Of a stretch of 64,000 nucleotides of DNA, positions 41,791 through 52,470 are shown one piece after another. Both the position numbers and the translations under genes were made by a program. How positions within the stretch are numbered: the first letter of the stretch is position 1; every line of letters begins with the position of its first letter. Under the pieces are notes generated by a model. It saw only the letters and a list, made by a program, of their open reading frames with translations. It had not been told where the DNA came from and made no database searches. The stretch comes from Simmondsia chinensis. Lineage: Eukaryota; Streptophyta; Magnoliopsida; Caryophyllales; Simmondsiaceae. The stretch spans positions 11,723,193-11,787,192 of the forward strand of contig JAGTTD010000009.1 in the NCBI GenBank assembly GCA_018398585.1. The letters are read 5' to 3'.

Positions 41791-43065
41791 TATTGGGAAA
41801 AGATATGAATTTTTGTTTAAAAATAAACTCTGATGCCGACTATTGGGTTCACAGTTCTCAACTATGGTCACAACAATAGGCACCTATTAGAGCACTTAGA
41901 GTAGGAGACTCATCTCTCTATGTAAGCCCTTGGTCGGAGAGTCACGGTTCGTGACATTTCACATGCGAGAGTTCCAGGGAATAGGTTTATCTATATAAAC
42001 CTTTTGCCCTAATACAGGTTGTTGGGATAATTTTAAACATTTTCCCTAAAGTTTATAAAGTTAACGTAGCAGAACGGGTTTAGAATTCACAACTCTAAAC
42101 TTACGGTTGATTTAAAATTTCTAATTTTAAATCTACTGACTTAAATTCATAATTTAAATCAACAGATCTAAATTCTTAATTTAGATCTACATGCCTTTTA
42201 CTCTAATACATTTGTAACAATACATAAACTTAAACAGGCATAATAAGAATACTATAAATAAATAGAAAAGCAAAAAAGAATAAAGAAAGAAGAACATACC
42301 TGGAATTGCTCCAATAATAAAGAAAACCAAGAAAATCGAGACCCCGTGATCTTCTACGCAATGATCTCGAACTGCCCGGAGGGTGAGCTCCAAAAAATAT
42401 TAAACTGAGAAAAGAAAATTTTCAACGGAAATTTCTCTCTCCAATTTGGTCTCCGAAACTATTTTTAAAAACCCTAAAACTTGTTTCAAAACTGAATACC
42501 AAACCTCTTAATAAGCACCTTTAATTATAGGAGTATACCGGAGCAAAAAATCTAATTTTATTCGAAGTGGGATTGCCCAGTTTAAATGAAAACACGTCAT
42601 ATCAATTTAAAAAGCAATTAAAACGCTGCATTTCAAACGCTGTTCAAAACCTCGTGATTTTTTAATTCAAAACGGATGCCACATGTCGCATGGCTATTGG
42701 TCCAATGCGTGGCATGTGGATTCCTCCCCTGGGCAGCCCAGCACGTGACATGGCTGCCAGCGAAGTACGTGGATTACAACTGTTTGCGAATTTTTTTTTA
42801 AATTGTTTTATAATTTTAAAATTTTATTCATCTCATGAATAATATTTAACAAAATTAATTTACCCATCTTAAGAATAAATAATTCATCTTATGAATTCTT
42901 TAATATTTTTTCAATGGCAATAAAATACAGAGGCTTGCGCAGGGACCTCAGGGACAATTTAAATCTAGCTCCAAATGAGTTAAATTAATCATCTCATGAA
43001 ACAATTTCATTACCACTTAATGAGACTTAATTCCACTAAATAAATCTCACTGCACTCCAGATCTT
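41791..43065 (-). repeat. family A LTR, minus strand, 5'-truncated
   Basis: Reads on the minus strand like 7490-8720 with the same GTTTATATAGATAAACC and CTCTCGCAYRTGA segments, and ends TTTTCCCAATA at 41791. USE and TATA keep the 33-nt gap. The palindromes around 42110-42190 are conserved. Confidence 0.85.
42522..42574 (-). promoter_or_regulatory. USE-like element and TATA box, minus strand
   Basis: AATCCCACTTCG (42563-42574) and TATAATTA (42522-42529) on the minus strand, 33 nt apart. The USE has one change (CTTCG for CATCG). Confidence 0.65.
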
Positions 43066-43629
43066 AACCATTTTCTCACCAGCACCTCCAATCCTCCATG
43101 GATCTTGACTCATGAGCTTTGAATCACCATGAAAGTAGCTCGTAGAAGCAATTTTAGGGTTAGGGCTTCACGAAGTATCAAAAAGAAGCAGAAAGCCCAG
43201 ACAGAAAGGGGGCTGGGAATAGAAGAAAAATGAGCATCTAAGCTGCCAAACTAATCTCACTGTTAATATACCCCTCCTACTATTATCTGTATGCCTCTTC
43301 AATACGCATCACACCAAAAACGGAAAGTCGGTACGACTGGGCAACGGGCAACGTGGCAGGGCAGATAACTGGCACCTTATTGGTAGGGGAATTTTGGACA
43401 ATGTCTCAAATGCAAAAGTCAATTTACTTTTGACCCTACAGTTGCACTTATTTACAATCTTTTCATTTGTTTGTCCTGACATTGATATGCTGCGTTTTGA
43501 GTTTTTCTTTGACAATAAAGAGATGCATTGTATAGTTGTAATAACGCCTATTTTGTATCCAATCTCATTCTAGCTCATCTTAACTTAATCTTCTTTTATT
43601 TGGCATGGTTTAGGCCAAATTTGTACCAA
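43066..43629. other. unassigned, possibly single-copy sequence
   Basis: No element family in this window matches it. On the minus strand there is a CCCTAACCCTAAAATTGC stretch followed by short upstream ATGs (one opens MEDWRCW, then a possible GTGAG donor), which could be a truncated host 5' end. Evidence is weak. Confidence 0.3.
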
Positions 43630-45740
43630 TAGAGGTGGACAGTGGGCCGGGCCGAGTCGTCGTTTGGACCGGACTCAGGCTCGAAACCAGGCCCGGCCCG
43701 GCCAGTTGGAGGGCCTGCCCCCCAACGGCTAAAAGGGGGGAGCTTCAATATTAAATATATATATATATATATAATTTTTTTTTCCATAAATACTTATCCA
43801 AATTTTTCATTTCACTACAATAATCTCTCCATCTAATTCTCTCTTCTCTACTAATCTGAAGTTCTCTTACTTTAAATTTCTGAAGTTCGAAGTTGTAACT
43901 TGTTCTGCCCGTAGAATCTCGTACAAGTTCAAATTTCAGTTTTTGCTTCGGTAAAATTTAGTATCGAAGGAAATTTTATTTGTTTGTCATTTTTATTTAC
44001 TGAACTTGCGTTCTTAATTTAATTAATAATCACCAATACTACCATTGCACACAACTTTTCTTCTTGATCTGGAGCCGGTAAATCTAGTTCAAGCTCTTCA
44101 CGATCGCCTAGAATTCCTAAGAAGGGTAGAGTTGTCGAACTTAATCCCCAGGAACAAATGTTTTTAGAACCCGGTCCGACTCCTCCCTACACAGACACTT
44201 TAAATTGGGAGGAGTAAGAACAGTATTTACCTGAATCAGGGGATGCTCAAAATTCACAATTCCAAGAAGAACCCACACCCATCAGCACCGAGACTGAAAC
44301 CCACAACGACACCACTAGCAGTAGGCGTAATACTAGTGAGGTGTGGAAGCACTTCATACTAGATCGGACAGTTAATAAAGCCTATTCGAAATTACGTGAC
44401 CCCTCTAAAACTTCTAGTCATTCACGTGGTGGTGGGACGGGCACCTTAAAAAGACACCTAGAGATATGCCACCCCGAACTAAACCCAAATAGATCCCAAC
44501 AACATTTAGCACAGAAAATGACCGGTGCATTTGCTAGCTTTAGGTTTTCATTGGAAAATAAAGAATTAGTCAAATATGTCATTGGGGCTGAAAAGCCATT
44601 TAAATCCGGCAAAGACCCTAGAATTGTCTATTATTGCCAAAACACGTTAAACCCCACTGCTGTAAAGGTACCTCGGAACACTTTCAAGCGGGATGCATTT
44701 AAAGAATTTTTTAGAATGAAAAATGAGGTTGCATACATTTTTAGGACGAACACGAGCATGTTCTCGTTGACTCTGACACATGGTGGTCGAAACCCAGTGT
44801 GCCTTTCATGTGCATAACGGCACACTGGATCGATTTTTCGTGCATTATTCGAAAAAGAAAAATTCATTTTTTCCATTTAGATTATCCCCACACTGCTGAG
44901 ATAATCCCGGGTGCCATTATGCAGGCATGCCGCGAGTGGTATATAGACCGTAGAATTTTTGGCATTACTTTTGACAATACTACAACTAACAACGTATCTG
45001 TAAAACAATTGATTAGGCACATGAGACCCATGTTAGATGGCAAATGTTTTCATTTACGTTGCATATGCCATATTATGCATTTAATGGTAACGGATGGTTT
45101 GGACCTAATACAAGCTTCTCTTGAGTGTTTAAGAGATGTTACTGTAGCGATCAAATCATCCAGAACTAGGAGGAAAGGATTTAAAAATCTTTGTGACACG
45201 TGTGGTATACACTATAAACAATTTAAATTAGATACACAAACTAGATGGTCATCAACAGTAGATATGTTAGAAAGAATATTACCATAAAAAGATATATTAT
45301 TTGAATTTGTATAGGATAGTCGTTCAGATCTTAGGTCTTTTAATTTACAAGGAGTAGATTGGAATGCAATTAGCGAAGTATGTAAATTTTTTAGTATGTT
45401 TAGAGACGCTATGACTTTTTTTTCTGGTTGTTATTATCCTACAATGCCACAAGCAACATCTAGATCACAGATATTGCTACTTGAATGACAGATAACCAAT
45501 CCAACCCCATATTGGAGGCCTCAGGTGCCACAATGAAAGTAAAATGTTTTAAATATTATTTTGAACTACCTCTTACTTAATGTTTTGCTACTATTTTGGA
45601 TCCTGGTTATAAACTTAGCAATTGTTTTTTAAATTTTTTTACGAAAAGTTCAATCCAACATTTGATAACGCATGTTTTATTGCGATAGTCAATCGAGATT
45701 TACATGAAATATTTTCCTCTTATTCTTAAAGATTATCGGC
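43630..45740 (+). mobile_element. hAT element with transposase remnant, right end lost
   Basis: The left terminus TAGAGGTGGACAGTGGGCC is the usual start of a plant hAT subgroup and is followed by GGGCCGGGCC-type subterminal motifs and an (AT)n tract. Transposase pieces follow in the same orientation. The right inverted repeat is not found; the element ends against family B sequence near 45740. Confidence 0.8.
44158..45740 (+). pseudogene. hAT transposase (BED finger plus RNase H-like domain), broken
   Basis: From an N-terminal acidic part with one stop (44215), the frame enters VWKHFILDRTVNKAY and a LKRHLEICHPE BED-finger half whose two Cys are lost. It goes on to VPRNTFKRDAFKEFF and the pre-catalytic part. 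Near 44800 a shift leads to 44799-45287 with MCITAHWID, DYPHTAEII, ITFDNTTTNN (DNAxxN motif), HLRCICHIMHL (the CxxH motif) and QTRWSST. After 45287 the frame continues with stops through FSMFRDAMTFFSG and ATILDPGYKL. The hATC dimerisation end is missing. Length and order fit plant hAT proteins of about 650-700 aa. Confidence 0.88.
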
Positions 45741-46483
45741 TGATAATCCTCAAGATACAATGTGCTGCTGACAATTCAGGTTGAACTGCTTTAGTCTTTT
45801 GCATCCAGCTGCTGATTTCAGCAAGGGATTCATCACTTCAGCTAATTTTTCATATGCAATTAGAGTTCTTCATTGTAACAACTCTCTTCTATTCTTGAGG
45901 ACAAGAATGTTTTCAAGGGGAAGGGAATGTTATAATCCGAGAATCTAAGGCATGAACTCGAGGTGGCTGTGATGCTGTTCTGCTGCTATGTTGCTGCTGT
46001 TAGCAAGTTGTCCTGCATGGGTGGCTATCTTGCAGCCATGTGACTATCATTTGGTGTAGGGAAGTTGTATTAGTTTGTTTATATTGTATCTAGATTGAGT
46101 CTTGATGTAATTAGTGGCATAAGTCTCTTGTAAGTCATGTAATAAGTCAGCTTAAGTGTGGACTTGCTTAGGAGGTCAATGGCCGGTCAAGGGTGGCGAC
46201 TAATTAGTTAGTTGGTGGTTAAGTCGGTTAGCTCCTTGGTCCAAATGCAATGTATCTCTAGATATGTTTAGTCTAAGCCATCCTAGGAGGAAGTAGTATA
46301 AATAGATGGCTTTAGCTTGTATTCAATAACTTTGATGAATTAATTGATATTTTTGATATTTCTCTCTACTTCTCATCTCCTTTCCCTTCTTATCTCATCT
46401 AAACTCTATATTATCTTCTCATCACATGCTCTCTCTATCCCAACTAAGGTTAAAACTCAAAAGCAATCTTTGAAACCTTAACA
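45741..46483 (+). mobile_element. 3' end and LTR of a family B element (B1)
   Basis: About 185 bp of internal sequence ends in a 3' module (GAGGACAAGAATG ... AAGGGGAAGGGAA), followed by an LTR at 45929-46483 that starts TGTTATAATCCGAG and ends ACCTTAACA. The LTR is about 100 bp longer than those of B2 through a CTGCTG-rich insert near its start. This LTR type is the one seen reversed at 12641-12953. A TATAAATA box lies at about 46298. Confidence 0.8.
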
Positions 46484-46484
46484 A

Positions 46485-46941
46485 TGTTATGATTCTTATA
46501 ATAGGGGGCATATGAAGTAGAGTATAAATGTAACAAGGTGTGGAATCTAGCCGATTGAGCTGTATTAGCTAGTTGATATTGTAATTAGAATAAGTCTTGA
46601 TGTAATTAGTAGCTTAAGCTTTGGTTAAGTCATGTAATAAGTGAAGTCTAGAGCTTAGGTGGTCAATGCTGGTCAATAGTGGCGGCTAAGTAGGTGGTTG
46701 GCGGTTATAGCATGAATTAGATGCAATGTAATAGATCATATCATGTAAGTAGTATAAATAGTAAGGCTTAGGCTTGTAATCTCATAACATTGATGAATGA
46801 ATTGATATCTTTAATATTTCTCTCTACTTGTCATCTCATTTCCCTTCTTATCTCATCTAAACTCTATATTCTCTTCTCATCACATACTCTCTCTATCCCA
46901 ACCAAGGTTAAGGCTCAAGAGCAATCTTTGAAATCTTAACA
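46485..46941 (+). repeat. 5' LTR of B2
   Basis: TGTTATGATTCTTATAATAG start, AAATCTTAACA end; TATAAATA at 46753-46760. It begins one base after the end of the B1 LTR. Confidence 0.93.
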
Positions 46942-46956
46942 ATTGGTATCAGAGCC
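46942..46956 (+). promoter_or_regulatory. primer binding site of B2
   Basis: ATTGGTATCAGAGCC region (from 46941), a full match to the initiator Met tRNA complement. Confidence 0.92.
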
Positions 46957-48018
46957 TTGATTTGGCTTCCGAATCAAGCTCATATCCGTAAAAAATACAA
47001 AATCTGATTGATTGCATTGCAATGAATCAATAAAAACAATCGTGTTACAGATTTAGTTCAGATTGTGTGATCAGAATTCAATTCTAAATTTTGAAATTGA
47101 AGAGTGGCGGTTACTGCATTTGCTACTGCAAGGCCTGGGAGTTGCTTCGGTTGGGATTAGAATTGATGCAATTACATTGAACAAGGTTAATTGATCAGTA
47201 TTTGTTGACTAAATTCAACATTAAAGCTGATTCATAGTGAATTCAGCAGATTCGATCAAGCATTAGCTGCTGAATGTTAATGTTGAAGCAAAATAATAGT
47301 TGCTGAAGTTATGTGCAAAGCATAATTGATCTTGATCAAATATTCATTTGATCTGTGGAGAAGAAGTCAAGTGATGCTAATTGATCCACATTACACTTGA
47401 TCATCATCAAAAGATCAGAAACAAGTTGAATTGAGGTTTAATCAGATTCTGCAATTCAGAAATTGAAGTTGAGGTAACTGTTTCTGAACTACAAGTTCAT
47501 ATTCATTCAGAATCTGTGTTTGTTGCTGGTTTGTGATGAAATTGTGTTGATAAGCATAGAAGTGGTGTGAATTCATCAGAATCTGTGTGTGATTCTTAAG
47601 AATTATATGTTATTAAGTGGAGAATTGCTTGGGCGAAATTCTGACAATGAACTAAGCACCGCAGGTGTAGAAATCCAACTTCGTTCTTGAAGGTTGTGGT
47701 GTATCGTGTGTTTTAATCATCACTACATACAAGAATTGAACCTATTTCAGATTCTCAGTCCGAATTAATCAAGAAAGTATCACTGTCAGAAATCGCTCGA
47801 AGTTAGTGTTTGTTCGCGAACTCTGCAAGTTAGAGTTTTTAGTCAGTGACGATCGTGGAACCGATAGCAAGGGTTGGATTGTTCGTACGAAGGAGTACAA
47901 CTTCGTTAAGCAATTGATTGTTGAAGAGTTGCGAAACAAGTCTCACTCTCTGCGATTGTCGAACTTGTATTCTGCGAACTGAGCTGGTTCAAGATTGAAG
48001 TTGTTGTTCATTCTCGAT

Positions 48019-48729
48019 ATGGCTGAGTTGATTAAGCAGTTGGAGAAATTAATACAAGAACGTGAAGAATGGAGTCAAGAATGGATACAAGACTGTATGC
48101 AGCTATTGGAGAAACGGCAATATTCAGCTCAACCGTTTGCTAACATCAGTTGTGATTGTGCTGGTGTTCTTGATGCAAATGAGTTTCCGGAGTTAACAGA
48201 TAGAATTAGATAACGGAAGTTCCGTGTTGAGTGAAAAGAGAGAGTGGAATCTATTGCCGTTGGAGATGAACTAGTCCCGGATAATGCCGAAATTGATGAA
48301 CATGAGCAAGAAGAACCTGAGTTAGAACAAGATGATCCTTATGAAGACTCTATGCTGGAATTAAAGTATCTTGATGATTTTGAGGCATAGTATGACATGC
48401 ATCCGGAATGGGAATATGATTTTCATGTTAAAGTAATGTTAAAGAAAGCAAAGAATAAGACGAAGAGGAACCATCTAAGTGAAGCATTGAAAGACTTTGG
48501 GGGTACAAAGAAGTCGACAAAGCCGAAATTGAATCGTGAGGTGGTGTGTCAGCCTAAGGAGCTTTTGAATTCGTAAGAACAGTGCAATGGACAACCTGTG
48601 GTTGCTTTAACTGAGTCCGATTCAGTTATGGGACATCGGGATGATCCACAAGAAAAAGCTAGACAACAAGAACTAACTCAAGATCATGATTTTACCATGT
48701 ATATGTTGGGATATCACCAAATCGGTTAA
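48019..48729 (+). pseudogene. 236-codon frame of B2 with four in-frame stops, unrecognised
   Basis: From the ATG at 48019 a single frame runs to TAA at 48727-48729 without any shift, but with stops at 48211 (TAA), 48232 (TGA), 48388 (TAG) and 48574 (TAA). It begins with a coiled-coil-like EKLIQEREEWSQEWIQD, then an acidic middle (EEPELEQDDPYED) and a basic part (KKAKNKTKRNHL). I do not recognise the family; no zinc knuckle or protease motif is present. It occupies the position of gag and could be a diverged gag or a captured gene. Confidence 0.5.
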
Positions 48730-48935
48730 GTATGGCTCCATGGCAAGCTTATATGTAGAATCAAAGTGCTTTAACTGCTGAGCAATGTTATTCTGTTGGG
48801 AATTCAATTGTTGCTACTGCAGTGTCATCAAATATAGATCAGGGTATGCCTAAGTTCACTTTTGGGCATGCTGGAGTGTTAACTCAGGGCCAGAACAACA
48901 TCAACTTGAATGCTTTGCAAGGTCTCTTGTGTTGA

Positions 48936-50022
48936 GTGAAAGATTACAAATGTATAGAGGCTGTAATGCACTGTCGGCGTGTCGATCAGCAAGCTCGGGA
49001 TGATTTATTCCTTTATGTGAGTGGAGTTGTGACTTATCCAAGTGCAAGTTCTTATGATAAGTTGCCTCCTGATCCGGGAGATGATTCTCAAGACTATATG
49101 AAGCTGAGAGGAGCCAATTTTTTGCTGAAAAGAAGCACTCAAGCTGCGAGAGTGCGTTTCAAGGTTCACAACAAACAAAGCTTGATTCCTATTCAATCAA
49201 TTGAGTTGTTGGAGGTGTATAAATTTAGTAATGTGATAGAGCTGACTTCTTTTTAGACCAAAATCTGTACAACAGGTGCTTTGATTGATGTGTTTGAAGT
49301 TGGAAGTTCCCTTGAGGCTTTGGTGGAATATGGTTTCTGCCATTGGGCTGGAATGATAGTTGAGGCAAGTGTATTGAGCTCCAAATTTAGATGGCATTCA
49401 TCTAGCTATGGACAAAGATCATGCTCCAATTGTGCAACCAAAAGTGAGGCCTCTTGAGCTCAATGTGGAGGTACAGTACTTGGAAGCTAAAATTGAGCCA
49501 TTCAACCAAGATCATGTAGTCCTTGCTGCTGCTGAGATCTTGAGACATGATCTGGATTCGAGCACTGTGATCAATAGAGTAATGCTGCTGCAGCTTAATA
49601 CATTAGGTGGTAGAGACAGTACATGCATCAGCAATAGAGTCTTGAATGGATCAGGCCTTGTTCCTGAATTTTGCACAGCTATGCTAGTGTACTTTGTGTT
49701 CATACTTGAGCTCATTGACAACAAAGCAAAGCTTGATCATTTGAGGCAAGCTGGGTGGCTGGAATTTGTGAGCTGCAGAACAAATTCTGTCAATGGGGTT
49801 GCTTTAAGAATTCAAGTGAAGACCTTGTGTTCTCGGAATTCAAGTGTGAATCATGAGTTCTTAACTTGGTGGAGCATAGGACCATATTTTCGAGCCAAAG
49901 TTACAAGTGTTCAAATGAACAAGTTTGGACAGCATTGTAATCAAAATTTCTGGTGGATCCTCTCTATGTTTTGTCAAGATCAAAGAAGGGGAGCCTATGG
50001 TGTGATGTACGTAAGATTGTAG
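48936..50022 (+). pseudogene. downstream frames of B2, unrecognised
   Basis: Two open frames (48936-49256 from a GTG, 49408-50022 from an ATG) lie in this stretch. The first contains ARDDLFLYVSGVVTYPSAS and PPDPGDDSQDYMKL. The second contains VRPLELNVEVQYLEAKIE, which recalls VRPPEL in element E. No enzyme motif is seen. These look like diverged pieces of one former protein shared by E and B families. Confidence 0.4.
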
Positions 50023-51118
50023 GAAGAGGAAGCTGAAATTTTCAGATCTTACAAGTTCACACTCAAGATTCAAGCAATAGAAGAACTAGGGGCTGCTGAA
50101 AATTCTAGGGGAATTGCACTTTCTTCACTATTAGCAGAAAATGTGTTGCTCAAATGGAGTGTGATTGGTGTTATTATGACTTTAGGAAGATGTATTAACT
50201 TGTTCGCATCAAGAAGCTCAATATGGACAGAAATCAAGCTGAAATTTTTATTATCCACAGCTATGGGATGTCCAGGTTATGCATTGCTGAAATTTTGAGT
50301 TTTGCAGCATATTATGTGGGATTGGAAAGCAATCAAGTGTTTGATGAGCTTGGTCTGAGTTGGTCTAGTATATGGATGTGTAAGCAATACAAATTTTGGA
50401 TAAGATCCAAGATGAAGGAGTTACAGCGGCATCTTTATTGGATTTCAATGTGTTTTGTTTCCATAATCGAGAAATTGGGCTGTTAAAGCTGCAATGGGGA
50501 ATGTTTACAAGCATAATTGGATGCTTGGTTCTCTTGGTTTGAGTTTGGAAGGCTTCCCGAGATGCTTAAGAACTTCATGTTCAGTTGTATGGGTTTGATG
50601 AAATTTAAACTCTGTTATGCATCATTTTACCCGCAAGATCACAGAATGGTTGCTGCATTTTGTGATTCTCAGCAACAAGATAGAAGTTTGGGCTGTGTTA
50701 ACGGCTTCATGAGGGGTTGTGCTGTTTGGTTTGATCGTTGTAGACCTCCTGAAGAATAATATGCTTTCAAACGCAAGCATTGTATCAAGACAAGATGCCA
50801 TCCTCATGTACTTGCTGCGTTTCAGAGTTACTTCCTCATTTGGTTCGTTCCAGTGGCAACACGTTTCAGCAAATTCCAGTGCAGTAACTTCAGCACCCAA
50901 ATGCTCTTTAGCTGCACAAATTTCAGCGAGTTCAATTGCAGTGCAATTCAGTCCTGATCTGCATTATGTGTGTTCATAGATGCTGCATTTTTGTAGTTGC
51001 AGCTCTACAACCAATTTGCTTCATGTTTAGCTCATGTTTCCTACTGTGGCATTTGTTCTTCAACCTTCAACTTTTTTCTTGATTCTTGGGGACAAGAATC
51101 TTTTAAAGGAGGGAGTAA
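50023..51118 (+). other. 3' part of B2 interior and 3' module
   Basis: Only short, overlapping frames are present (for example 50223-50486, 50517-50759), rich in Cys, Phe and Trp, with no known motif. The last 40 nt contain TTGGGGACAAGAATC and the purine tract AAAGGAGGGAGTAA, the plus-strand primer site before the 3' LTR. Confidence 0.55.
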
Positions 51119-51575
51119 TGTTATGATTCTCATAATAGGGGGCATATGAAGTAGAGTATAAATGTAATAAGGTGTGGAATCTAGCCGATTGAGTTGTATT
51201 AGCTAGTTGATATTGTAATTAAAATAAGTCTTGATGTAATTAGTAGCTTATGCTTTGGTTAAGTTATATAATAAGTGAAGTCTAGAGCTTAGGTGGTCAA
51301 TGCTGGTCAATAGTGGCGGCTAAGTAGGTGGTTGGCTGTTATAGCATGAGTTAGATGCAATGTAATAGATCATATCATGTAAGTAGTATAAATAGTAAGG
51401 CTTAGGCTTGTAATCTCATAACTTTGATGAATGAATTGATATCTTTGATATTTCTCTCTACTTCTCATCTCCTTTCCCTTTTTATCTCATCTAAACTCTA
51501 TATTCTCTTCTCATCACTTACTCTCTCTATCCCAACCAAGGATAAGGCTCAAGAGCAATCTTTGAAACCTTAACA
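51119..51575 (+). repeat. 3' LTR of B2
   Basis: TGTTATGATTCTCATAATAG start, AAACCTTAACA end; TATAAATA at 51387-51394. Confidence 0.93.
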
Positions 51576-52470
51576 GATATCTAATAAGGAGGTTAATTGT
51601 CTTAATAAAAGTTATTTGAGGAATTCTTGAGTCAATATATTTAATAGTGTAGTAAATCTTATTTAGTGGAATTATATTGTACTAAATGGTAATCAATTGT
51701 TATCATGAGATTGTAATCAGATTGGACTCATTTGGAGCTAAAGTTAGATTGCTCCGTAGGTCCCTCTACAAGCCTCAACTTATGCATTGTTTAAAAATAT
51801 TTAAAAAATAAATTCATGGAATGAATTATTTATTTATGAGATAAATAAATTGACTTTGCTAAAAAATTCCCGAGATGAATTATTTACTCATCAGGTGAAG
51901 AAATTAATTTTTACCAAATAATATTCTTGAGATTAATTTATATAAGTAGGAATTTAAACAAAAAAGGAAAAGTGTGTTTAAATTAGGCCAAGATCCGCAT
52001 ACACGGCTTTCCACAAATCCGTAGGCTGGGCAGTTAAATGGCTATCGGTGTAAATGCGGCATGGCCAATAGGCAGACAAATTGGGGGCACGCCAAATCGC
52101 GATCCGCACGCGCATTGAATGGCAAATGGGAGCCTGACACGTGCCGCTGTTTTTATTTAGAAATACACCTGTTTTATTAGCCGTGAAAAAAAATAATATT
52201 ATTTTTGTTTTTGGAACCCGATTTTCTCCCTCAACGGAAACTCTAAAATTGTTTTACTGCTTTTTGAATTATTGTTGAGCAAACATTTTTCGAAAAATTG
52301 TTTTTAGAAACAATTAGAGGAAAAATCTAGTTTAGAAAGTTTCCCTAAATTAAATATTTGGGAGCCCACACTCTTATGCCAAAATAGGTCATTGCGAAGA
52401 AGACCTTAAGGTGTCATGAACCTTCCAATTTTAGATCTTCAAGTTGGTGCTGGAACTCGTACTTCAGGTA
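51576..52470 (+). repeat. family C LTR, middle part, cut at an inversion breakpoint
   Basis: It aligns with the reverse complement of copy 1 (about 38600 down to 36590), sharing the GATATCTAATA, ATTTATTTATGAGATAAATAA and GGAGCCCAC segments. It ends at about 52470 in CTCGTACTTCAGGTA, and its continuation is found inverted at 60672-60424. The left end is cut by B2. Confidence 0.85.

Larger units (their letters stand above)
46485..51575 (+). mobile_element. complete non-autonomous family B element (B2), 5.1 kb
   Basis: Both LTRs are 457 bp (46485-46941, 51119-51575), differ at about 17 positions by eye and have no length change. A primer site (TTGGTATCAGAGCC, perfect for initiator Met) follows the 5' LTR, and a gypsy-like 3' module precedes the 3' LTR. 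The 4.2-kb interior has no recognisable gag, protease, RT or integrase. It has one long frame with four stops (48019-48729) and further unrecognised frames. The flanks ACAA and GATAT do not match, so no target duplication is seen. Confidence 0.9.

Noticed and set aside
46942..46960. tRNA-like matches (TGGTATCAGAGC) at several sites
   Set aside because: They are primer binding sites next to LTRs, not tRNA genes; no cloverleaf surrounds them.
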